From Salinilacustrithrix flava (GTDB lineage Bacteria > Actinomycetota > Acidimicrobiia > Acidimicrobiales > Salinilacustritrichaceae), in assembly GCF_041228405.1 (NCBI RefSeq), contig NZ_CP133888.1:124001-188000 (forward strand): a stretch of DNA of 64,000 nt, read 5' to 3'. Numbering within the stretch: the stretch's first letter is position 1; each line of letters begins with the position of its first letter. Shown here in pieces: positions 8,634-15,149 of the stretch. Both the position numbers and the translations under genes were made by a program. Under the pieces are notes generated by a model. That model worked only from the letters and a program-made list of their open reading frames with translations, had not been told where the DNA came from and did no database searches.

Positions 8634-10267
8634 CAGTCGTAGGTGGCGGCGATCGTCCACCGGCCGCCCTCGAGGACGACGAGGTGGGCGGCACCGTCGT
8701 CGGTGACGACCTGGTAGCGGACCCGGCGGGAGCGGCGCTCCGGGTCCCACCAGCGCTCGTCGACCGGCCACGGGCCGGCCCACGACTCGATGCGCCGGCG
8801 CCGGCGGCCGGCTCGTAGCGCCGCCGGTTCGGCCGTGGGCCGGCAGCGCCCGTCGACCACCACCTGGCGACCCCGGGCGTCGAGCACGTCGACCGGCACG
8901 GCATCGGGGTGCAGGGTGGCCGGCGACGGGTTGGGCAACCGGCCCGGCCACGGGGCACCGACCCAGTCGGGGCGGGCGGCGGGACGGTCGGCGCCGAGGT
9001 CGACGGCGGCGGCCGGCACGAGACGGAGCTGCTCGCCGGGGTCTCGGCCGCCGGCGTACTCGGGCACGAGGACGGCATCGGCGCCGAGCAGGCCCTGGAC
9101 CCGGGCGATGGCACGCACCGCCCGGTCGGCCGCGCCCGTGTCGGCCCCCCAGAAGCCGAGCTGGCGGCCGTCGGCGGCGACGACCTCGTCGGGGTGCAGC
9201 CAGAGGTGGACGATGCCGGCGGAGGGGCGCTGGCGGACGTTGGCGTGGAGCCAGCCGTCCATCTGCCAGCGGACCCGGTCGGCGATGGCGCCGGCGCTGA
9301 GCGCACCCTCGTGGCGCCACACCCGCTCGGAGCGCTCGCCGTGCTCGGTCTCGGCGCTGATGACGATGCGGGTGCACACCGAACCCCGGGCATCGAGGCG
9401 GGCGTGGAGCTCGTCGGCCATGCCCCGGGCGACGAAGGCGATGGGGGCGACCTGCTCGGCCGGGGGGTCGAGCTCGGCGGACACGACCAGGTCGGGCGGC
9501 GGCGGCTCGGTGGCCGGCGGGCGGGGGTCGAGGCCGCAGGCCAGGCGGTGGGCCTCGAGCCCCTCGGACCCGAAGCGGCCGAGCACGTCGGCGGCGGGCA
9601 GGGCGGCGAGGTCGCCGAGGGAGTGCAGGCCGAGGCGGGCGAGCACGTCGGCCAGCTCGGGCCGGTCGAGCGCGCCGAGGGAGAGCGGCGCCAGGTACTC
9701 GGCGGCCCGGCCCGGGGCCACGACCCACACCGGCGGCTCGCCCCCGCCGGACCGGTTCGCCCGCACCAGCGCGGTGCGGGCGGCGTGGGCGGCGGCGAAG
9801 GGGCCGTCGGCCACGCCGACGGCGACCGGGGCGGCGAGCACCTCGGCCACGACGTCGAGCGCACGGGAGGCCAGGGCGTCGTCGCCACCGAAGTAGCGGG
9901 ACGGCCCCCGGGTGGGGAACGCGCACCGACCCGGGCGGGTGACCTCGATGCGCGGGGTGAGCGCCTCGACGGCGTGCACCACGGCCTCGAAGGCCCGGGC
10001 ATCGCGGTCGGGGTCGTGGTCCAGCACCTCCAGCGACGGGGCACGGGACTGGGCCTCGCGCCGGCGCATGTGGCGGCGGACCCCGGCGGCTCGCGCCGCC
10101 GCGGTGCACGCCACCACCCGGTTGGCCACGAACACCGCGGCCGGCGTGGCCGAGTCCACCCCGGCCGCCACCAGCGGCCAGTCGGGCACCCACACCGACA
10201 TGGTGCGCACCGGCTCGTCGACCGGCGGCCCGATGGGTTGCACCTTGCGGGCCCGGAGCCTGGTCAT
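8633..10267 (-). CDS. imuB: ImuB-like inactive Y-family DNA polymerase homologue
   Basis: A 544-residue protein of the Y-family polymerase fold. The acidic catalytic residues of active DinB/UmuC enzymes are absent: the N-terminal strand reads MSVWVPDWPLVAAG, and the region that should hold the S-x-D-E motif reads CAFPTRGPSRYFGG. This is the hallmark of ImuB, which acts as a hub rather than a polymerase. A QLGFWG hexapeptide (codons 9146-9163) closely resembles the beta-clamp-binding motif of mycobacterial ImuB. Known partners are ImuA', the clamp and DnaE2; no dnaE2 is in this window. The ATG overlaps the imuA stop by four bases. The operon has a LexA box. Confidence 0.88.
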   Translation of the reverse strand: MTRLRARKVQPIGPPVDEPVRTMSVWVPDWPLVAAGVDSATPAAVFVANRVVACTAAARAAGVRRHMRRREAQSRAPSLEVLDHDPDRDARAFEAVVHAVEALTPRIEVTRPGRCAFPTRGPSRYFGGDDALASRALDVVAEVLAAPVAVGVADGPFAAAHAARTALVRANRSGGGEPPVWVVAPGRAAEYLAPLSLGALDRPELADVLARLGLHSLGDLAALPAADVLGRFGSEGLEAHRLACGLDPRPPATEPPPPDLVVSAELDPPAEQVAPIAFVARGMADELHARLDARGSVCTRIVISAETEHGERSERVWRHEGALSAGAIADRVRWQMDGWLHANVRQRPSAGIVHLWLHPDEVVAADGRQLGFWGADTGAADRAVRAIARVQGLLGADAVLVPEYAGGRDPGEQLRLVPAAAVDLGADRPAARPDWVGAPWPGRLPNPSPATLHPDAVPVDVLDARGRQVVVDGRCRPTAEPAALRAGRRRRRIESWAGPWPVDERWWDPERRSRRVRYQVVTDDGAAHLVVLEGGRWTIAATYD

Positions 10268-11034
10268 GCGATCTCGCTCCCCCGGGACGCCCGCAGGGGC
10301 ACCGGCTCGGGCAGGACCTCCTCCACCGTGCCGTCGACCGAGGGCAGCCACAGCTCGGCTCGCCGGGGGCGAGCCGCCTCGCGCCGGCCACCGGCCTCGA
10401 CCGTGACCCGCCGGGCCCGGAGGTGGCCGTGACCCTCCCCCAGCCCCTCCCAGGCGGCGTCGACCACCGTGAGGGCGACATCCGCGCCTTCGGGCCAGCG
10501 AGCGCCGGTGGGAGCGCTGCCGCCGACCTGCACCAGCACGGCACCGCGCTCGCGGGTGCGAGCGACCAACCGGCGGCCGTCAGCGGCCCGCACCGGGTGG
10601 CTGGCGTGCACCAGCACGACCTCGAAGGCGTCGACGAGCGCGGCCACCACCGACGGCCATGCCGCGGCATCGGCCCGCTCCCCGGGCAGGAGCGGCTCGG
10701 GCTCGGCGACGAGCACCAGCCGCTCGAGGGCGATGCCCAGCTCGGCGGCGGCGAGCAGGCCGAGGGACGGGAAGCCGACCGCCGCCACCCACGCGCCGTC
10801 CCGGGACGGACCCGCCGCCGCGGCCAGGGCCAAGGAGGTGGCGGCGGAACCGTCCACCGACAGGGTCGAGCCCCGCCGCAGCCCGCCGCCGGGGACCAGG
10901 GACTCGAGGGCCGGCAGCACCGGCAGGCGCTGCGCCCGGGCCAGGACCGTGGGCGTGGTGCGGGCCGCGACGGAGGCCACGTCCTCGGCGCCGCCGGTCA
11001 TGGCGGCACGCAACGCTGCGACGTCTCGGCCCAC
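10264..11034 (-). CDS. imuA: ImuA'-type SOS mutagenesis protein (RecA/SulA-like)
   Basis: A 256-residue RecA-fold protein. Its Walker A region is degenerate (VDGSAATSLALA, lacking the GKT triad), as expected for ImuA'/SulA-like proteins. It precedes imuB with a four-base overlap, the standard arrangement of the mutasome cassette. In mycobacteria ImuA' and ImuB recruit DnaE2 to damaged templates and cause induced mutagenesis. The GTG start is the first possible one after a perfect LexA box that ends 11 bases upstream. An internal ATG at 11001 is a weaker alternative. No Shine-Dalgarno sequence is seen. Confidence 0.82.
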   Translation of the reverse strand: MGRDVAALRAAMTGGAEDVASVAARTTPTVLARAQRLPVLPALESLVPGGGLRRGSTLSVDGSAATSLALAAAAGPSRDGAWVAAVGFPSLGLLAAAELGIALERLVLVAEPEPLLPGERADAAAWPSVVAALVDAFEVVLVHASHPVRAADGRRLVARTRERGAVLVQVGGSAPTGARWPEGADVALTVVDAAWEGLGEGHGHLRARRVTVEAGGRREAARPRRAELWLPSVDGTVEEVLPEPVPLRASRGSEIA

Positions 11035-11039
11035 GGAGG

Positions 11040-11045
11040 CCAGTA
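11040..11045 (-). promoter_or_regulatory. Candidate -10 of the imuA-imuB operon
   Basis: Minus-strand TACTGG abuts the LexA box and is five bases before the GTG at 11034. It is a weak -10 match, but its position matches other leaderless promoters in the window. Confidence 0.35.
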
Positions 11046-11061
11046 TCGAACACCCGTTCGA
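11046..11061. promoter_or_regulatory. LexA (SOS) box of the imuA-imuB-MFS operon
   Basis: TCGAAC-ACCC-GTTCGA is a perfect palindrome with a four-base centre and matches the actinobacterial and Gram-positive LexA consensus (CGAACRNRYGTTCG family). It starts a few bases after the stop of the B12-domain gene and ends 11 bases before the imuA start, so bound LexA would block initiation of the mutasome operon. Confidence 0.9.
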
Positions 11062-11067
11062 GCAGCG

Positions 11068-11604
11068 TCAACCGCCCTGGAAGCCGAGCCGTTCCTCCAG
11101 CAGCTCCACGGCACCGCGGGCGTCAGCCGCCCACCCGTCGCCGCCGAGAGCCGCCGACGTCGCTGCGTCCGGCACCGCGGCGCCGCCGACGAGCACGGGG
11201 ACGCCGGACCGCTCGCGCACGTCGGCGCCGAGGTCCTGCACCTCGTAGCCCGAGAGCCGGACGACGTCGGCCACCATCCGGAGCGGGAGCGAGTGGCGCT
11301 CCCCCTCCACCGCCCCGGCCAGCACCAGGCCCCGCCGGCCGCTGCGCCGGCTGAAGCGGCTGTCCAGCACGGCGAGCACCTGCCCGACGATGACCGCGGC
11401 CCGGTGCTCCTCGGCGACCCCGATCGCGCCGGCGGCCCACCCGTCGCCGATGCGCCGCATCGCCGGCGCGACCACGTCCACGTAGACGCCGACCGGGTCG
11501 GTGCCGGAGGTGAGGGACGCCTCGATGACGCTCTTGGCCCCGAAGCGGTCGCCGGCGAGCAGCCGCCGATGGAACCGCAGGGACCAATCGGCGGCGTCGA
11601 CCAT
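11068..11604 (-). CDS. Stand-alone cobalamin-binding domain protein, CarH-photoreceptor-like
   Basis: A 178-residue protein with a four-helix cap domain followed by a short B12-binding Rossmann domain. The cap contains W56-x9-E66-H67, the W-x9-EH signature that surrounds adenosylcobalamin in CarH light sensors. The lower-ligand region reads E102-R-H104 in GERHSLPL (consensus E/D-x-H-x2-G, with proline in place of glycine), followed by VADVVRLSGYEVQDLGADV. There is no MerR DNA-binding domain. Between LGADV and the GVPVLVGGAAV strand, about 30 residues usual for the Rossmann domain are missing. It starts two bases after the stop of the Nfu-N gene and ends next to the imuA LexA box. The role may be light or cobalamin sensing through a partner protein. 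Confidence 0.72.
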   Translation of the reverse strand: MVDAADWSLRFHRRLLAGDRFGAKSVIEASLTSGTDPVGVYVDVVAPAMRRIGDGWAAGAIGVAEEHRAAVIVGQVLAVLDSRFSRRSGRRGLVLAGAVEGERHSLPLRMVADVVRLSGYEVQDLGADVRERSGVPVLVGGAAVPDAATSAALGGDGWAADARGAVELLEERLGFQGG

Positions 11605-11606
11605 GA

Positions 11607-12101
11607 TCAGTCGGCCGGGGTGCCCTCGTCGTCGGGCCGGTCGGGATCGGGCGCCTCGGCCGGGGCTTCGGCCGGTGCGTCGAACTCGCTGGCGCCGGTG
11701 GCGGCGGAGGCCTCAGGTGCCTCGCGCAGGTCCGTCTCGTCACCCGTGAGCGGCGTCTGGGCCACCGGGGGCTCCTCGGCGGGCACGTCGGTGCCGGCTT
11801 CGGGCGCCTCGGGCACGTCGGGGTAGAAGCGGAACAGGTCCTCGATGATCTGCTGCAGGCCGTCACCGACGTAGCCGCCGCTGAGGTCGACGGTGATCAC
11901 CGAGGAGTTCACGTGCACGCCGTCGACGCCGCCGTGCTCGAGCAGCCGGCGGGCCAGGCGATCCACGGGACGGTCGAGGACGATGTCGTCCAGCGAGCGG
12001 TAGCGCTCGTGGCCCATCCCGGTGAGGCTGCGATTGATCTCGAACCGCAGGATCTCGGGGTTCGACGAGTGCTTCGCGACGACGTTCACGCTCTGTCCCA
12101 T
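11607..12101 (-). CDS. Nfu/NifU N-terminal-domain protein with acidic tail
   Basis: A 164-residue protein. Residues about 5-95 resemble the Nfu N-terminal domain: NPEILRFEINRSLTGMG, then PVDRLARRLLEHGGVDGVHVNSSVITVDLSG, ending near LQQIIEDLFRFY. The C-terminal domain with the CxxC of true Nfu scaffolds is absent. It is replaced by about 65 low-complexity residues rich in Pro, Ala, Asp and Glu. A role in iron-sulfur cluster handling is therefore only suggestive. It heads the operon with the B12-domain gene. The alternative in-frame start further upstream would run into the divergent gene at 12181 and is not used. Confidence 0.65.
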   Translation of the reverse strand: MGQSVNVVAKHSSNPEILRFEINRSLTGMGHERYRSLDDIVLDRPVDRLARRLLEHGGVDGVHVNSSVITVDLSGGYVGDGLQQIIEDLFRFYPDVPEAPEAGTDVPAEEPPVAQTPLTGDETDLREAPEASAATGASEFDAPAEAPAEAPDPDRPDDEGTPAD

Positions 12102-12180
12102 GCGGGGCGGGATGGTACCGCTCGCCCTCCGCCGGCGGGAAAGGCGAGCGCCGAGGGCGGCGGAGCGAGAAGATGGGCCG

Positions 12181-13401
12181 ATGGCAACCGAGACCATCGA
12201 GGTGCACGGCCACATCGTCGACTCGCTCATCCTCGCCAAGATCCTCGACGCGATCATCGAGGCCGGCGCGGACTACGAGCTGGCCGACGTCGAGATCGGC
12301 AAGACCAACACCGACAGCTCCCGGGCCTCCATCGTGGTCCGGGCCGACGACCGAGCGCTGCTCGACGCGCTCCTCGACGACCTCCTGGTCCACGGGGCGA
12401 ACCGCACCACGCAGTCCGAGGCGGTGGTCGAGATCGCCGAGCAGGACGGCGTGCTGCCCGTCGGCTTCCACTCCACCACCAACCTGGACACCGAGGTGCT
12501 GCTCGACGGCACCTGGCACACGGTCGAGAACCCGGAGATGGACTGCGGCCTCGTCGTCGACGAGGCGGACGGCCGGATCCGGGTCCGGACCGTCCCCATG
12601 CACCGGGTGGAGGCCGGCGACCGCGTCGTGGTCGGCCGCGACGGCGTGCGGGTGCAGGCGCCGGAGCGCAGGAACGTGGCCGGCAGCTTCGAGTTCATGG
12701 GCTCCGAGGTCTCCTCGGAGAAGCCGAAGGGGCTGATGATCCGCCACGTCGCCGAGCGCATCCGCGCCGCCCGGGAGGAGGGCGGCCGGGTGCTGCTCGT
12801 GGCCGGCCCCGCCGCCATCCACACCGGCGCCGGCCCCGACCTGGCCACGCTGGTCGAGCAGGGGTGGATCAGCTGCCTGTTCACGGGGAACGGCTTCGCC
12901 ACCCACGACCTCGAGTCGAACGTGCTCGGCACGTCGCTCGGCGTCGGGGTCGCCGACGGCGTCCCGGTCGAGGGCGGCCACGCCAACCACGTCCGGGTCA
13001 TCAACGAGATCCGCCGCCACGGCTCCATCGCCGCCGCGGTCGAGGCCGGCTACGTCAGCGGCGGCGTCATGCACGCGTGCGTGCGCGCCGGCGTGCCCTT
13101 CGTCCTGGCCGGATCCGTGCGCGACGACGGCCCCCTGCCCGACACCATGACCGACGTGGCCGCCGCCGCCGACGCGATGCGGGACCAGGTGCCCGGCATG
13201 CAGGTCGCCCTCATGCTCGCCACCACGCTGCACGCCATCGCCACCGGCAACATCCTCCCTGCATCGGTCGAGACGTTCTGCGTCGACATCAACCAGGCGG
13301 TCGTCACCAAGCTCGCCGACCGGGGCTCGCACCAGGCGGTCGGCATCGTCACCGACATCGGCGTGTTCGTCCGCCAGCTCACCGGCGAGCTCTGCTCGTG
13401 A
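12181..13401 (+). CDS. LOR/SDH-type ornithine cyclodeaminase (TIGR00300 family)
   Basis: A 406-residue protein of the TIGR00300/LOR-SDH family, to which the archaeal alternative ornithine cyclodeaminase and the C-terminal half of cyanobacterial AgrE belong. The N-terminal LOR/SDH domain runs from HGHIVDSLILAKILDAI to about residue 185. The C-terminal nucleotide-binding domain contains RVLLVAGPAAIHTGAG, GNGFATHDLESNVLGTSLG and the C-terminal DINQAVVTKLADRG. Expected reaction: L-ornithine to L-proline plus ammonia. The next gene overlaps by four bases and encodes an arginine dihydrolase-like enzyme that would make ornithine. Start ATG; no strong Shine-Dalgarno sequence. Confidence 0.82.
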   Translation: MATETIEVHGHIVDSLILAKILDAIIEAGADYELADVEIGKTNTDSSRASIVVRADDRALLDALLDDLLVHGANRTTQSEAVVEIAEQDGVLPVGFHSTTNLDTEVLLDGTWHTVENPEMDCGLVVDEADGRIRVRTVPMHRVEAGDRVVVGRDGVRVQAPERRNVAGSFEFMGSEVSSEKPKGLMIRHVAERIRAAREEGGRVLLVAGPAAIHTGAGPDLATLVEQGWISCLFTGNGFATHDLESNVLGTSLGVGVADGVPVEGGHANHVRVINEIRRHGSIAAAVEAGYVSGGVMHACVRAGVPFVLAGSVRDDGPLPDTMTDVAAAADAMRDQVPGMQVALMLATTLHAIATGNILPASVETFCVDINQAVVTKLADRGSHQAVGIVTDIGVFVRQLTGELCS

Positions 13402-14234
13402 CCCAGCTCGGGTGGGGGCGTCGCTACCTGCTGTGCCAGCCCCGCCACTTCGGGGTGCTCTACGAGATCAACCCGTGGATGGAGCACGGCGTCGCCGTCG
13501 ACGTCGACGCCGCGCTCGAGCAGTGGCAGGGCCTGCACGACGCCCTCGTCGAGGCCGGTGCCGAGGTCGAGACCATCGACCAGCCCGAGGGCGTCCCCGA
13601 CCTGGTCTTCACCGCCAACGCCGGTCTCGTCGACGCCACGTCGAAGCGGTTCGTCCCCTCGCACTTCCGTCATCCCGAGCGGGTCCCGGAGACCGAGGTG
13701 TTCGCCCGCTGGTTCGACGACGCCGGCTGGGACGTCGCCCGCCTGCCCGACGCGGTGACCCACGAGGGCGCGGGGGACGCCCTGCCCTTCGGCGGCGTGC
13801 TCGTGTCCGGCTACCGACCCCGCTCCGACCTGGCCGCGGCGTCGCACCTCACCGACCTGCTCGACGTGCCGGTGCGCACGCTCGAGCTCGTCGACGAGCG
13901 GCTGTACCACCTCGACCTCACGTTCTGTCCCCTGGACGACCGCCGCGCCATGTGCGCGCCGCTCGGCTGGGACTCCTACGGCCGCAGGCTCATCGAGTCG
14001 CTCGTCCCCGAGCCGCTGTGGCTCACCGACGACGAGGCGCTCGCCTTCTGCGCCAACTCCGTCGTGGTCGGCGACGTCGTCCACATGCCGGCCTGCCCAC
14101 CACGCATCGGCCGCCAGCTGGAGGCCTGGGGGTTCCACGTCGTGGTGTGCCCGGTGGACGAGTTCCTGAAGGCCGGCGGCGGGTGCCGCTGCCTGACCTT
14201 CGCCCTCGACGTGGGGCTCTCCTCGCTGCGCTGA
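13398..14234 (+). CDS. Arginine dihydrolase-like (amidinotransferase/DDAH superfamily) hydrolase
   Basis: A 278-residue guanidine-modifying enzyme. The visible catalytic set is H171 (YHLDLTFCPL), acidic residues around D127 (EGAGDALPF) and the C-terminal nucleophilic cysteine C265 in GGGCRCLTF. Residues N25 (YEINPWM) and N74 (FTANAG) are in the positions where arginine dihydrolases have asparagine rather than the aspartate usual in arginine deiminases; this assignment is from memory of the ArgZ literature. Arginine would give ornithine, CO2 and two ammonia, or citrulline if it is only a deiminase. The GTG start overlaps the upstream stop (GTGA), so the pair is translationally coupled: together arginine to proline. 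Confidence 0.78.
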   Translation: MTQLGWGRRYLLCQPRHFGVLYEINPWMEHGVAVDVDAALEQWQGLHDALVEAGAEVETIDQPEGVPDLVFTANAGLVDATSKRFVPSHFRHPERVPETEVFARWFDDAGWDVARLPDAVTHEGAGDALPFGGVLVSGYRPRSDLAAASHLTDLLDVPVRTLELVDERLYHLDLTFCPLDDRRAMCAPLGWDSYGRRLIESLVPEPLWLTDDEALAFCANSVVVGDVVHMPACPPRIGRQLEAWGFHVVVCPVDEFLKAGGGCRCLTFALDVGLSSLR

Positions 14235-14235
14235 G

Positions 14236-15012
14236 TCAGGTCTCCTCCCGGACCTGGGAGTCCAGGAACGAGTCGCTGTTCAACGAGACGACGTCGTCGC
14301 GGGCCACGATCGGCGCCAGGCGCTGCTCCGGCTGGAACGTCGGAGCAGCCTCCATGGTGAGGTCGAGCACGGTGTCGCCCTCGTGCTTGCCCCATGCGAC
14401 GGTGGAGACCCGGACGTGGTCCAGGCTCCGCAGCGCCTCGAGGACCGCATCCGGCGAGCCGGTGGCGGCGACCCTGATCGAGACGTGCGCGGTCGACCGG
14501 GTCAGCCGGTTGCGGATCAGGTCCCGCGGGATGCGCAGCAGCAGCAGCAGCGCGAAGAGCAGCACGGCCGCGGCGATGATCGCGATGCCGATGTCACCGA
14601 CCCCGGCAGCGAGCCCGATCGCTGCGGTGACCCAGAGGCTGGCCGCCGTGGTCAGGTTGCGGATCCTGGACCCTGCGCGGAAGATGATCCCGGCGCCGAG
14701 GAAGCCGATGCCGACCACGACCTGCGAGGCCACCCGGGTCACGTCGAACTGGACGTTGACGTCGCGCTGATCGGTGACGAACTCGGAGAACCCGAGGGTG
14801 GAGATGACGCCGAAGACGGCGGCGCCGAGGGCGACGGTCAGGTGCGTGCGGAGGCCGGCAGGCTGGTCGTCCACCTCGCGCTCGAAGCCGATGACTGCGC
14901 CGAGGGCGGTGGCGGCGAGCACGCGCCACACCGCCTCGGTGCTGGGGTAGACGTCGTTGACCTCACCGAAGGCCTCGCCGAGCGCGGCCAGCAGCAGCAC
15001 GGGTTCTGTCAT
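14236..15012 (-). CDS. MgtC/SapB family membrane protein
   Basis: A 258-residue protein. The N-terminal about 150 residues have four or five transmembrane helices with the family motifs VIGFEREVDDQPAGLRTH and GIGFLGAGIIFR. The C-terminal about 100 residues form a soluble ACT-like domain (HVSIRVAATGSPDAVLEAL). MgtC proteins act in growth at low Mg2+ and modulate the F-ATPase or phosphate transport in some bacteria; here the role is unassigned. It is convergent with the arginine gene (stop codons one base apart). The start ATG 15012 is preferred over an in-frame upstream ATG because it begins just before the first helix. Confidence 0.88.
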   Translation of the reverse strand: MTEPVLLLAALGEAFGEVNDVYPSTEAVWRVLAATALGAVIGFEREVDDQPAGLRTHLTVALGAAVFGVISTLGFSEFVTDQRDVNVQFDVTRVASQVVVGIGFLGAGIIFRAGSRIRNLTTAASLWVTAAIGLAAGVGDIGIAIIAAAVLLFALLLLLRIPRDLIRNRLTRSTAHVSIRVAATGSPDAVLEALRSLDHVRVSTVAWGKHEGDTVLDLTMEAAPTFQPEQRLAPIVARDDVVSLNSDSFLDSQVREET

Positions 15013-15149
15013 CGTCGGCACCACTACCCGTTTCCACCGAGTCGAGAACCGTGGCATGCGCCACCGAGGGCAGGACGTGGCTCGGCGCCCGTCGAACCCT
15101 CCGTCCGGAACGGCGCTCCGCCGTGCCCGGGAACACACGGAGGAACCAC

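Noticed and set aside
5635..10044. A 4.4-kb uninterrupted minus-strand frame, and similar kilobase-long antisense frames at 623-2098, 7341-10670, 15024-17306 and 47815-51543
   Set aside because: Only short parts match real genes; the rest is out-of-frame translation rich in Arg, Pro and Ala, a by-product of very high GC with few stop codons.
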